64,000 bases of DNA from Roseburia faecis. GTDB lineage: Bacteria; Bacillota; Clostridia; Lachnospirales; Lachnospiraceae. Numbering within the stretch: position 1 is the first letter of the stretch; every line of letters begins with the position of its first letter. Positions 44,688-52,648 of the stretch are shown here, piece after piece. Location: assembly GCF_001406815.1 (NCBI RefSeq), contig NZ_CVRR01000071.1, forward strand, positions 79,515 to 143,514, given 5' to 3'. The translations under genes and the position numbers were made by a program. The notes below the pieces were generated by a model. The model had not been told where the DNA came from and ran no database searches. It saw only the letters and a list, made by a program, of their open reading frames with translations.

Positions 44688-44710
44688 AGAAAAAGGAGGA
44701 TTCAGTTAAG

Positions 44711-46090
44711 ATGGCAGAAAGAAACAGGATGAAGGAGATGCCGGTCAATAAGCTCATGGTACAGATGGGAATACCGATGATCTTGTCGATGGCATTGCAG
44801 GCGGTCTACAATATTGTGGACAGTGCCTTTGTCGGAAACATGAAGGAGGGAAGTGAAGCCGCTTTAAATGCACTTACGCTGGTGTTTCCGGTGCAGATGC
44901 TCATGGTAGCGGTAGGAATCGGAACCGGTGTGGGGACGAATGCACTTCTTGCGCGGACACTTGGACAGGGAAACAGCAAAAAAGCAGCAAAAGTTGCGGG
45001 AAACAGTTTATTTCTTGGAGTAATTATTTATGCGGTATGTCTGCTGTTTGGAATTTTCGGAGTGAAAGCCTATATTTCATCGCAGACGGTTGATCCGGAA
45101 GTAATTTCGATGGGAACCGGCTATCTAAGGATATGTTGTGTGATGTCGTTTGGAATTATCTTCTTTTCCCTGTTTGAAAAGTTATTACAGGCAACCGGAC
45201 GTTCACTTTATTCTACAATCGGTCAGGTTGTGGGGGCAGTGGTAAATATTATTCTTGATCCGATCATGATCTACGGGATCGGACCTGTTCCTGAAATGGG
45301 AGTAGAAGGTGCTGCATATGCGACGGTAATCGGACAGGTTGCATCGGCAGTATTACTCTTTATTTTCCATACGAAATTAAATAAAGAATTTGCGCATGGA
45401 ACAAAATACATGAAACCGGAGGGTGGAATTATAAAAGAGATTTATTCGATCGGACTTCCGGCGATCATTGCACAGGCATTGATGTCTATTATGGTTTATG
45501 TAATGAATCTGATCTTAAAATTTAATCCTTCGGCGCAGACCGCATATGGATTGTTTTATAAAGTGCAGCAGTTTGTGTTGTTCCTTGCATTTGGTCTGCG
45601 TGATGCGATCACACCGATCATCGCTTTTTCCTATGGGATGGGAAGTAAAAATCGAATTAAGGATGGTATGAAGTACGGACTGATTTATACAATCGTACTT
45701 ATGGTTCTTGGTGTGGCGATCACGGAAATTTTCCCGGGTGCATTTGCAACTTTATTCAACGCAGGGCAGTCAAGAGAATATTTTATCGGAGCAATGCACA
45801 TTATTTCTATCAGTTTTCTTTTTGCAGGAATCAATGTCGCATATCAGGGAATTTATCAGGCATTGGACGGAGGCATCGAGTCGCTTGTGATTTCGCTGCT
45901 TAGACAGCTTGTAATTATATTGCCGTTGGCAGGCATTTTCTCTATTTTCGTCCGAAACGGACAGATGGGAGTTTCGCTGATCTGGTGGGCGTTCCCGATC
46001 ACAGAGTTTATCGCGTGTCTGGCCGGCTATGTATTTTTAAAGAGAATCCGTAAAACAAAAGTAGATGTTTTAAGCGAAAGGGAGATGTGA
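44711..46090 (+). CDS. MATE-family multidrug/cation antiporter
   Basis: The 459-aa protein has twelve hydrophobic helices in two similar halves. [30 protein letters not shown] at the N terminus and the mid-protein [22 protein letters not shown] repeat are typical MATE halves. It probably exports organic cations using Na+ or H+. The gene ends at TGA 46088-46090, 2 bases before the next ATG. Expression may be gated by the two-hairpin leader. Confidence 0.92.
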   Translation: MAERNRMKEMPVNKLMVQMGIPMILSMALQAVYNIVDSAFVGNMKEGSEAALNALTLVFPVQMLMVAVGIGTGVGTNALLARTLGQGNSKKAAKVAGNSLFLGVIIYAVCLLFGIFGVKAYISSQTVDPEVISMGTGYLRICCVMSFGIIFFSLFEKLLQATGRSLYSTIGQVVGAVVNIILDPIMIYGIGPVPEMGVEGAAYATVIGQVASAVLLFIFHTKLNKEFAHGTKYMKPEGGIIKEIYSIGLPAIIAQALMSIMVYVMNLILKFNPSAQTAYGLFYKVQQFVLFLAFGLRDAITPIIAFSYGMGSKNRIKDGMKYGLIYTIVLMVLGVAITEIFPGAFATLFNAGQSREYFIGAMHIISISFLFAGINVAYQGIYQALDGGIESLVISLLRQLVIILPLAGIFSIFVRNGQMGVSLIWWAFPITEFIACLAGYVFLKRIRKTKVDVLSEREM

Positions 46091-46092
46091 TT

Positions 46093-46680
46093 ATGGCAAA
46101 AAGAATTATTACGATCAGCAGAGAGTTCGGAAGCGGTGGTCGTTTTATTGGGGAAGAAGTGGCAAAGCAGCTTGGCATAAAGTATTATGACAAGGATATC
46201 ATTGCGCAGATTGCGGAGCAGTCCGGATTTTCAGCGGAATATATTGAAGAAAAGGCAGAATTGTCTCCGAAGAAAGGACTGCTTGCCTATGCGTTTGCAG
46301 GACGTGACATCACCGGAAAATCCGTGGAAGATATGGTGTATGAAGCGCAGAGAAAAGTGATTTTGGAGATTGCGGAAAAGGAAAGCTGTGTGATCATAGG
46401 ACGGAATGCGGATTTTATCTTAAAAGACAAAGATAATGTGCTGAACGTTTTTATACATGGGGATATGCCGGAAAAGGTGGCGCGTATCTGTAAACTGTAC
46501 AATGTTACCGAAGAGGAAGCAGAAAAAATGATGGCAGATATCGATAAAAGGCGTATGACAAATTATCGATTTTATACGGATCAGAAGTGGGGGATGGCAA
46601 AGAATTATACATTGTCACTGAACAGTTCCGAGCTTGGATATGATCTGTGTGAGAAGATCATAATGGATTGCAAGAAATAG
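46093..46680 (+). CDS. Cytidylate kinase-like protein
   Basis: The 195-aa protein shows ITISREFGSGGRFIGEEVAKQLG at the N terminus, a P-loop variant (GSGGRFIG) found in the cytidylate kinase-like AAK family rather than in Cmk itself. It also has YDKDII near 37 and a LID-like RICKLYN...DKRRMTNYRFYTDQKWG stretch near 135-175. The start is ATG 46093; GTG 46087 overlaps the MATE stop. The nucleotide substrate is not certain. It is probably cotranscribed with the MATE gene. Confidence 0.82.
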   Translation: MAKRIITISREFGSGGRFIGEEVAKQLGIKYYDKDIIAQIAEQSGFSAEYIEEKAELSPKKGLLAYAFAGRDITGKSVEDMVYEAQRKVILEIAEKESCVIIGRNADFILKDKDNVLNVFIHGDMPEKVARICKLYNVTEEEAEKMMADIDKRRMTNYRFYTDQKWGMAKNYTLSLNSSELGYDLCEKIIMDCKK

Positions 46681-46686
46681 AAGAAA

Positions 46687-46799
46687 ACAAATGTGCAATT
46701 AAGAGATACCATACATGTGACACCCAGATCTGACGGAAGTTGTTTTGCTATTTTTTCAGTATTTCCAGAACGGGAATAATAAATGATAATTGCATTCAT
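46687..46799 (-). pseudogene. Flavodoxin, N-terminal remnant
   Basis: On the minus strand an ATG at 46799 with AGGAAGAG upstream encodes MNAIIIYYSRSGNTEKIAKQL. This is the beta-1 strand and FMN phosphate loop (SRSGNTE) of flavodoxin. After about 26 residues the similarity ends and the frame runs into unrelated sequence near the converging kinase gene. About 80 percent of the gene is lost. Confidence 0.7.
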
Positions 46800-46820
46800 A
46801 TAACTCTTCCTTTCATTATC

Positions 46821-46868
46821 CAACACTGTGTTGTACAATATTATAAAAGTTAGAGAAACGTTTATCAA
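46821..46868 (-). promoter_or_regulatory. Promoter and operator of the flavodoxin remnant
   Basis: On the minus strand TTGATA (46863-46868) and TATAAT (46840-46845) are 17 bp apart. A perfect 13-base palindrome, CAACACTGTGTTG (46821-46833), covers the expected transcription start. This looks like a TetR/MarR-type operator that survived while its gene decayed. Confidence 0.65.
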
Positions 46869-46940
46869 CCAACAAACAGATGAACTGGCTTCGTTGATAC
46901 ACACTTTATATATTAGTGGAGCACAGGGAGTGTTGTTGGA

Positions 46941-46968
46941 TTGACTTGTCCTTAAAATGCGGTAAAAT
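46941..46968 (+). promoter_or_regulatory. Promoter of GNAT gene
   Basis: TTGACT (46941-46946) and TAAAAT (46963-46968) with a 16-bp spacer lie 35 bases before the start codon. Confidence 0.65.
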
Positions 46969-47002
46969 TTAAGGGAAAGAATGAAAATTAGGGGAATGAG
47001 AA

Positions 47003-47488
47003 ATGAAGATAAGAACAGCAACCATGGATGATCTTAACGAGATTGCAAATGTAGAGGCAGAGTGTTTCCCAGCAGCGGAGGCTGCAACGAAAGAAGAATT
47101 TGCCGGTCGAATCCGGTATTATGGAAATCACTTCTGGATTATGTTGGAGGAAGACAAACTGATCGCATTTGTAGATGGTTTTGTAACCGATGAGGCAGAT
47201 TTGACAGATGAAATGTATGAGAAGGCTGCTATGCACAACGAGGATGGTGCATGGCAGATGATATTCGGTGTCAATACACTTCCGGATTATCGTAAACACG
47301 GATATGCAGGACAACTGATCCAATGTGCAATCAAGGATGCAAGAGAGCAGGGCAGAAAAGGTCTTGTGTTGACCTGCAAGGAAAAACTGATCAAGTATTA
47401 TGCAAAATTTAGTTTTGTTGATGAAGGCGTGTCCGATAAATCCACACACGGAAACGCTGTGTGGCATCAGATGCGGCTGACTTTTTAA
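47003..47488 (+). CDS. GNAT-family N-acetyltransferase
   Basis: The start MKIRTATMDDLNEIANVEAECFP is a common GNAT opening. The acetyl-CoA loop is IFGVNTLPDYRKHGYAGQL (near 90-108, RKxGxA/G), and strand 5 to the C-terminal YYAKFSFVDEG is present. The length is 161 aa. The acceptor is unknown. It ends before a bidirectional terminator shared with the DUF2798 gene. A near-identical N-terminal sequence recurs as a fragment at 48394-48430. Confidence 0.88.
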   Translation: MKIRTATMDDLNEIANVEAECFPAAEAATKEEFAGRIRYYGNHFWIMLEEDKLIAFVDGFVTDEADLTDEMYEKAAMHNEDGAWQMIFGVNTLPDYRKHGYAGQLIQCAIKDAREQGRKGLVLTCKEKLIKYYAKFSFVDEGVSDKSTHGNAVWHQMRLTF

Positions 47489-47514
47489 TTCATTGTAATG
47501 CGTATAAGTAATCG

Positions 47515-47549
47515 AAAAATCAATCGTATTTTTTTACGATTGATTTTTT
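47515..47549. terminator. Bidirectional terminator
   Basis: AAAAATCAATCGTA pairs with TACGATTGATTTTT (14 bp) around a T-rich loop, between the converging GNAT and DUF2798 genes. Confidence 0.85.
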
Positions 47550-47572
47550 GATTGCTTTTGCATATAAATAGC

Positions 47573-48094
47573 TTACATTGTTTTTGCAACGATTTTCTCA
47601 TCGTCATTCTGAATCTCGTTGGTGCTTTTTTCTTTCTTATGATTGATAAATAATGTCCGGAAGATCAGTCTTGCAAGCGGTCCTACAAAAATAAGCTGCA
47701 GCGGAAATGCCATGATAAAATTTTTGCAATAGGTCATAAGATAATCCGGTGTAAAGTTGGCGGTAAATCCATGTCCGTGATAGACACCGATCACACTGGC
47801 GAATGCAACCTGCCAGATTACCGTGAAAGTCTGGATGGCAAAGATGATAAAAATCGGCCGGTCGCCAGGCTGGACAACGCGGAAGGCACACATTTTTGAG
47901 AGATGACCGGACACGAAATAGGCAAGCAATCCGATGATGATATACTCTATCCACATTCCCTTCAATGCAATAAGAAAGGTCGTATTTGTAAAGCTTCCTG
48001 TTGCGAGTACCGTGTTATAGACTGTCATGACATAGACCATCATCCATGCGGTGATCGCTGTAAAAAATATGGATTCTCCTCGTGTTCTAGGCAT
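47573..48094 (-). CDS. DUF2798-like membrane protein
   Basis: The 173-aa protein has about four hydrophobic helices. The opening MPRTRGESIFFTAITAWMMVYVMTVYNTVLATG resembles DUF2798, by recollection. The C terminus is charged. The start at 48094 is set by GGAGG 9-10 bases upstream and by the MPRTR family start; an extension to 48130 is not needed. It sits behind a terminator-bearing leader and a small upstream ORF. Function is unknown. Confidence 0.72.
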   Translation of the reverse strand: MPRTRGESIFFTAITAWMMVYVMTVYNTVLATGSFTNTTFLIALKGMWIEYIIIGLLAYFVSGHLSKMCAFRVVQPGDRPIFIIFAIQTFTVIWQVAFASVIGVYHGHGFTANFTPDYLMTYCKNFIMAFPLQLIFVGPLARLIFRTLFINHKKEKSTNEIQNDDEKIVAKTM

Positions 48095-48149
48095 TTTCTT
48101 TTCCTCCGTTGTATTTTTGAATCGCATCAAGAATGAGTTTCATAACCAT
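48087..48149 (-). CDS. Upstream small ORF (20 codons) before the DUF2798 gene
   Basis: ATG 48149, with GGAAAGGAAA about 5 bases upstream, encodes MVMKLILDAIQKYNGGKENA and stops 8 bases inside the DUF2798 gene. The GGAGG of that gene lies in the Asn-Gly-Gly codons. It could be a leader peptide that couples or regulates translation, or the real product of the transcript. No homolog was recognised. Confidence 0.45.
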   Translation of the reverse strand: MVMKLILDAIQKYNGGKENA

Positions 48150-48175
48150 AGTGTTTCCTTTCCGACAACAAAAAA

Positions 48176-48229
48176 AGACAACAAATGCTGCCCGTCCGTC
48201 TGACAGTGGACAGGTGACATTTATTGTCT
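48176..48229 (-). terminator. Leader terminator/attenuator of the DUF2798 gene
   Basis: On the minus strand a 12-bp stem (AGACAATAAATG with CATTTGTTGTCT, one G-U) carries an inner 7-bp stem (CCTGTCC with GGACGGG) and is followed by a T-run at 48175-48169. It lies between the promoter and the gene, so it would stop transcription unless relieved. Confidence 0.8.
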
Positions 48230-48269
48230 GATATGTGTCTTGTATTTAATTTGTTTTTACAACTCTTGC

Positions 48270-48299
48270 ATTTTAGCAGAAAAATGAAATTAAAGTCAA
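48270..48299 (-). promoter_or_regulatory. Promoter of the DUF2798 leader
   Basis: On the minus strand TTGACT (48294-48299) and TAAAAT (48270-48275) are 18 bp apart. The transcription start would be near 48262, giving a short leader before the hairpin. Confidence 0.7.
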
Positions 48300-48427
48300 G
48301 TAAAAAATTTTTTACGGTTGTTTTCTATGGCGTTTCCGGTTGTTAATAAATTCTATGCATGCTATATTGGTAGGAGTGAGGTAAGAGTAACGAGGATAAG
48401 AACAGCAACAATGGAGGAAAATCATAT

Positions 48428-48736
48428 GGGGTTGGTCCAAGCGTTACGATAGCAACTGCGAATCATCCGATTGAGCCATCACTTCGTGAAAATGCGATGC
48501 AGTATAACAAGACCGTTCATATTGGGGAAAATGTTTGGATCGGCGCAGGGACTATTATAGTTCCGGGAGTTACAATTGGAAAAAATTCAGTAATTGGCGC
48601 AGGAAGTGTTGTTGTAAAAGATATTCCTGATAATGTTGTTGCGGTAGGAAATCCATGTCGTGTGCTGCGTAAAATCGGAGAACATGATCATGAATTCTTT
48701 TATAAAAATGAAAAGATTGACTGGGAAAATCTGTAG
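48428..48736 (+). pseudogene. Maltose/galactoside O-acetyltransferase, 5'-truncated
   Basis: The frame reads GVGPSVTIATANHPIEPSLRENA, then VHIGENVWIGAGTIIVPGVTIGKNSVIGAG, the left-handed beta-helix hexapeptide repeats and catalytic-His region (ANHP) of maltose O-acetyltransferases. About 100 N-terminal residues are absent. The sequence directly before (RIRTATMEE, 48394-48420) matches a GNAT start instead, so the fragment is fused to a foreign 5' end. A 79-residue frame from 48497 could be translated but would lack the N-terminal half. Confidence 0.78.
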
Positions 48737-48864
48737 AACTATGATAAAACTAACAAAGAAAATTAAAAAGTTATAATGGTCTCGATTTTCTTTACCATTG
48801 AATTTTTTTTTTAAAGATATGGTATACTCGGTTTAATCAGTTGAACGAAAGCGAGGATATTAAA

Positions 48865-49506
48865 ATGGATATATTAGAGACCATGAAAGCGCGACACAGC
48901 GTAAGACAGTATAAAAATCAGGCAATTGAATCTTCAAAGAGAGAAAAAATCAATGCGTTGATAAAAGATGTTAATGCGGAAAGTAAACTGTCGATACAGG
49001 TTTTTTACGATGAACCGAAATGTTTTGATTCATTTATGGCTCATTACGGAAAATTTGAAAATGTAAAGAATTATATCGCGATTGTCGGAAATAAGAATGA
49101 TCAGGAAAAGGCAGGATATTATGGCGAGAAGATTGTGCTGAAATGTCAGAAACTTGGGCTTAATACCTGCTGGGTGGCAATGACGCATGGAAAATCAAAA
49201 GCGCAGATCAAAAGAGGACAGAAGCTACTCATTATTATCTCACTGGGATATGGAGAAACACAGGGAGTTCCACATAAAAGCAAAAGTATCGCAGAACTTG
49301 GACAGGCGGATCAGAAGAACGAATGGTTTGAAAAAGGTATGGAAGCGGTAAGTCTTGCACCAACTGCTGTCAATCAGCAGAAGTTTTATTTTGAACTGAA
49401 AAACGGAATTGTAACAGCCAAAAATCTTGGTGGTTTTTATTCCAGGATTGACCTTGGAATTGTAAAATATCACTTTGAGGCCGTGACAGGACATGAGGTA
49501 AAATAA
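48865..49506 (+). CDS. Nitroreductase-family protein
   Basis: The N terminus MDILETMKARHSVRQYKNQAI has the RHSVRxY FMN contact. The mid-region GYYGEKIVLKCQKLGLNTCWV and the C-terminal VSLAPTAVNQQKFYFEL match the TM-nitroreductase subgroup. The length is 213 aa. The start is ATG 48865; an in-frame TTG at 48841 is rejected. It shares one base with the response-regulator start (TAATG), so it is in an operon with a two-component system. It is probably an NAD(P)H-dependent flavin reductase. Confidence 0.85.
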   Translation: MDILETMKARHSVRQYKNQAIESSKREKINALIKDVNAESKLSIQVFYDEPKCFDSFMAHYGKFENVKNYIAIVGNKNDQEKAGYYGEKIVLKCQKLGLNTCWVAMTHGKSKAQIKRGQKLLIIISLGYGETQGVPHKSKSIAELGQADQKNEWFEKGMEAVSLAPTAVNQQKFYFELKNGIVTAKNLGGFYSRIDLGIVKYHFEAVTGHEVK

Positions 49507-50168
49507 TGCCGGACATTATTATCGTAGAGGACAACAGGGAGATCGGAACACTTTTGTGCGATTTCCTGCGAAAAGAAAATTATACGGTGAGCCTTGTGGA
49601 CACCGGGGAGAAGGCGCTTCAGATCTTTGAGCAGTACGGTGCCAATCTTGTTGTGATTGACATCGGTCTGCCGGGGGTGGACGGTTATTCCGTCTGTTCC
49701 AAAATAAGGGAGACTTCAAACGCACATATTATGATCGCGACTGCAAGAGACGACAAGGAAAGCACATTAAAAGGCTTGCAGATCGGCGCGGATGATTACA
49801 TCTGTAAGCCTTATGATATCGATATTCTGATTGCCAAGATCAACGGCATTTTCAAACGAAAATATGCATTGGACGAAATCGTATGCGACAATCTGAAATT
49901 GAACAATGTCACGCAGACACTCACCGTGAACCAAACACCGGTCAATGTCACGGAAAAGGAATTCCAGCTGCTGAAACTGCTGGTCGAAAATAAAGGAACG
50001 ACATTGAAGAAAGAATACCTGTTCAACCGCATCTGGGGAAGCGACAGTGAATCGGAGCCGCAGACGCTCACGGTACATATCAAGTGGCTGAGGGAAAAGA
50101 TCGAGAAGGATTCGAAGAAGCCGAAACACATTATTACGGTTTGGGGAACGGGATACCGATATGAATAA
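49506..50168 (+). CDS. OmpR-family response regulator
   Basis: The receiver domain has IVEDNREIG at the start, the phosphoacceptor Asp in VVIDIGLPGVDG near 54, and Lys in CKPYDID near 103. The DNA-binding winged helix has LTVNQTPVNVTEKEFQLLKLL near 140, TVHIKWLREKI near 193 and TVWGTGYRYE at the end. The length is 220 aa. It overlaps the kinase gene by 8 bases. It probably controls nearby transport genes, now partly lost. Confidence 0.94.
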   Translation: MPDIIIVEDNREIGTLLCDFLRKENYTVSLVDTGEKALQIFEQYGANLVVIDIGLPGVDGYSVCSKIRETSNAHIMIATARDDKESTLKGLQIGADDYICKPYDIDILIAKINGIFKRKYALDEIVCDNLKLNNVTQTLTVNQTPVNVTEKEFQLLKLLVENKGTTLKKEYLFNRIWGSDSESEPQTLTVHIKWLREKIEKDSKKPKHIITVWGTGYRYE

Positions 50169-51249
50169 TTACAAAAAATTTGCAGCAAAGTTTTGTGGAG
50201 TGGAGCTGCTTATTATTGCACTTGCAAATATCGTTTATTATGTGACAGCAAATAATCAGGAACCGTGCATTTCGCGTGTGCAGGATAAAACCGAAACAAT
50301 CTACAAGATCATTTATGCACAGACAGACTACAGAACCTGGATTCTTATGGACGTTGTCCTTGGAATTCTGTTTTTGCTGTCTGTTTTTCTGATCTGTTAT
50401 ATCGGAAAGAAGATCATAAAGCCGTTTGAACAGATGCAATCGCTGACCGAGGAGCTGGCGAAAGGAAATCTTTCGGTGCCGATCAAAGCCGAAAAAAGCA
50501 AATTCTTAGGCAGATTCCTATGGGGAATGGATATGCTGCGCGAAACATTGGAGAGCAACAAAGAAAAAGAACTCGCGCTGCAAAAAGAAAAAAAGACGCT
50601 GATCCTGTCGCTGACACATGACATCAGGACGCCGTTATCTGCGATCCGGCTGTATGCGAAGGCGCTGGCAGAAAATCTTTATACGACCGGGGAGCGGCGT
50701 GTCGAAGCATGTCAAGGGATTGAAAAGAACGTAAAAGAGATTGAGGAGTATGTCAATGAGATCACGCTCGCATCGAGAGAGGATTTCCTGCAACTGAGTG
50801 TCAATCCGGGGGAAGTGTATCTGTCCCATGTGATCGATGCGATCCGGGGACTTTATGAGGAAAAACTGCATAATTTACATACCGGATTTCAGATTGCATC
50901 CTACACGGATCTGTTGCTGAAAGGGGATGCGGACCGGCTGATCGAGGTGTTGCAGAACCTTTTGGAAAACGCGATCAAATACGGGGACGGCAAGTGTATT
51001 TCCATCGACTTTTCGGAGGAAGAGGACTGCAGGCTGATCACGGTAAGAAATTCCGGTTGCAGCTTAAAACAGGAAGAACTCATAAATCTGTTTGATTCTT
51101 TTTATCGCGGAAGCAATGTCGGTTCGGCAGACGGTTCGGGACTCGGACTGTATATCAGCCGGCAGTTGATGCAAAAAATGGATGGGGAAGTATTTGCGGA
51201 AATTAAGGAAGATGATTTCTGCGCGACAGTTGTTGTGCGAAAGGCATAA
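50161..51249 (+). CDS. Sensor histidine kinase
   Basis: Two helices at about residues 12-30 and 62-82 frame a short extracellular loop, followed by a HAMP segment. The H-box is LSLTHDIRTPLSAIRLYAKAL near 152, the N-box LLENAIKYGDGK near 265 and the G-box DGSGLGLYISRQL near 325. The length is 362 aa. Small sensor loops like this are typical of kinases that sense through a partner ABC transporter, and the gene following is indeed an FtsX-type permease fragment. Confidence 0.93.
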   Translation: MNNYKKFAAKFCGVELLIIALANIVYYVTANNQEPCISRVQDKTETIYKIIYAQTDYRTWILMDVVLGILFLLSVFLICYIGKKIIKPFEQMQSLTEELAKGNLSVPIKAEKSKFLGRFLWGMDMLRETLESNKEKELALQKEKKTLILSLTHDIRTPLSAIRLYAKALAENLYTTGERRVEACQGIEKNVKEIEEYVNEITLASREDFLQLSVNPGEVYLSHVIDAIRGLYEEKLHNLHTGFQIASYTDLLLKGDADRLIEVLQNLLENAIKYGDGKCISIDFSEEEDCRLITVRNSGCSLKQEELINLFDSFYRGSNVGSADGSGLGLYISRQLMQKMDGEVFAEIKEDDFCATVVVRKA

Positions 51250-51320
51250 TGTGCATTTAAGGATTGTTTAATAATTTCTCCTGTAAGATGAGTACATCAA
51301 ACGAGGGGAGGAACGTTAAA

Positions 51321-51899
51321 ATGCTTTTTCGTATTTTGAAAAAAGATTTGAAAAGAAAAAAAGTAATGAATGCAATATTGCTTTGTTTTATTCTGCTGGC
51401 AACGATGTTCGTAGCGAGCGGAATCAGCAATGTTGTTTCCGTCATGAACGGAACGGATTCCTATCTGGATAAGGCGGGGATCGGCGATTATGTGGTCATC
51501 TCGATGGGTGCGGACAGCAAAGCGTCCATCGATGAGATCCTGCATGAGATGGAATCCATCCGGGATTATCGCATTGAGCCGGTTGTATTCGGAGAAAAAT
51601 CCAATCTGAAAGATATGCACGGAGAAGAACTGGAGGCAAAGAATTCTGTTATTTACCAGTCCATCGAGGACAGCCGGCTTAAATTCTTTGATAAAGAGAA
51701 TAAGCAGATTACCCAGATCAAGCCGGGGCATGCATATGCAACCGGTGATTTTATGGAGAAAAATCATTTGCAGCCGGGGGATAAAATCAGGATTACGCAC
51801 AACAGTATTTCTTTTATGGATGTTTTAATCATATTGCGAAAGGTACCGAAGGGGGCAATGATTCAGGCAACAGAAAATGGATTGGTTTGGTATCTCTAA
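51321..51899 (+). pseudogene. FtsX-family ABC permease, truncated
   Basis: MLFRILKKDLKRKKVMNAILLCFILLATMFVASGISNV is the usual start of large ABC permeases of the peptide-antibiotic detoxification type, with one helix and an extracellular loop. The frame stops after 192 aa, while full proteins have 650 or more residues and ten helices. The last residues (FMDVLIILRKVPKGA) leave the family pattern. The partner ATPase gene is missing too. A GAGGGGAGG precedes the start. Confidence 0.75.
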
Positions 51900-51958
51900 T
51901 ACGACAGATTCCAGTTTTTGAAACTGAGAAATTGGTATTTTAAGAGGAGGTATGTATT

Positions 51959-52294
51959 ATGAATATAGGATTTTGGTCATGTATAATTTTGATTATACCA
52001 TTTGTAATTATAGGTGTGTTGTTTGCGATTTTTAAGGAAAAAGCAGCTAAATTTGTTTCAGGATTTAATTCATTTTCTAAAGAAGAACAGGCAATGTATG
52101 ATAAAGCTCAGATCTCTCGTGATATAAGAAATCAGTGCTTCATATGGACTGTTATAATGTTGGTAGGAGCGATATTATCCTGCTTTTTAACCCCGTATAT
52201 GGCTATACCAACTTATATTATTTGGTTAGTTCTGTTTTTTAGAGAAGTCCACTTTGATAATCATAAAGCGTTAAAAAAATATTTATTAAAATAA
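51959..52294 (+). CDS. DUF3784-like membrane protein
   Basis: The 111-aa protein has hydrophobic helices at about 5-25, 60-80 and 82-97. It carries the family segment KEKAAKFVSGFNSFSKEEQAMYDKAQISRD, recognised from DUF3784 (recollection). GGAGG lies 8 bases before ATG 51959. It lies downstream of the truncated permease. Function is unknown. Confidence 0.72.
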   Translation: MNIGFWSCIILIIPFVIIGVLFAIFKEKAAKFVSGFNSFSKEEQAMYDKAQISRDIRNQCFIWTVIMLVGAILSCFLTPYMAIPTYIIWLVLFFREVHFDNHKALKKYLLK

Positions 52295-52321
52295 ATTATT
52301 GTTTGCAGGAGATGCTTATTT

Positions 52322-52519
52322 ATGAAAAAAGGAATAAACAAATCAATCTTATTTTATGTTGTATCAGCTCTGTTTTTGATAGCCTCAGCTATAGGCTTAA
52401 CGAGTGGAAATGAAAATACTATGGCTATAGTATGGTTAAGCCTTGGTTCCGCATTTTTTTGCTTAGGTTCGACTTATAAGAAAAAGGAAAACAATAAAAC
52501 AAATACAGATGATAAATAA
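52322..52519 (+). CDS. Small two-helix membrane protein
   Basis: The 65-aa protein has a basic start (MKKGINK), two hydrophobic helices (about 8-25 and 33-50) and a charged, Asn/Lys-rich tail. AGGAG is upstream at proper spacing. It follows the DUF3784-like gene by 28 bases, so the two may be cotranscribed. No family was recognised. Confidence 0.6.
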   Translation: MKKGINKSILFYVVSALFLIASAIGLTSGNENTMAIVWLSLGSAFFCLGSTYKKKENNKTNTDDK

Positions 52520-52591
52520 TTTCCTGTGTGTATTGCTGGAAAATTGATATTTACCAAGCTGTTTAATTTTGAAAATTTCTTTGAAAAACTA

Positions 52592-52622
52592 TTGACTCCT
52601 ACGTAACGTAATAGTTTAGAGT
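52592..52622 (+). promoter_or_regulatory. MerR-type promoter with 19-bp spacer
   Basis: TTGACT (52592-52597) and TAGAGT (52617-52622) are spaced 19 bp, the over-long spacing used by MerR activators. The spacer contains a perfect palindrome, TACGTAACGTA (52600-52610). It is therefore a probable autoregulatory site of the following gene. Confidence 0.75.
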
Positions 52623-52648
52623 ATGCTTATCGAGAGGAGGAAATGACA

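Noticed and set aside
44562..44690. PyrR-type or guanidine-II riboswitch as an explanation of the MATE leader hairpins
   Set aside because: The loop word AARUCCAG resembles part of a PyrR site but the following GAGGYU is missing. Guanidine-II has ACGR tetraloops, which are absent.
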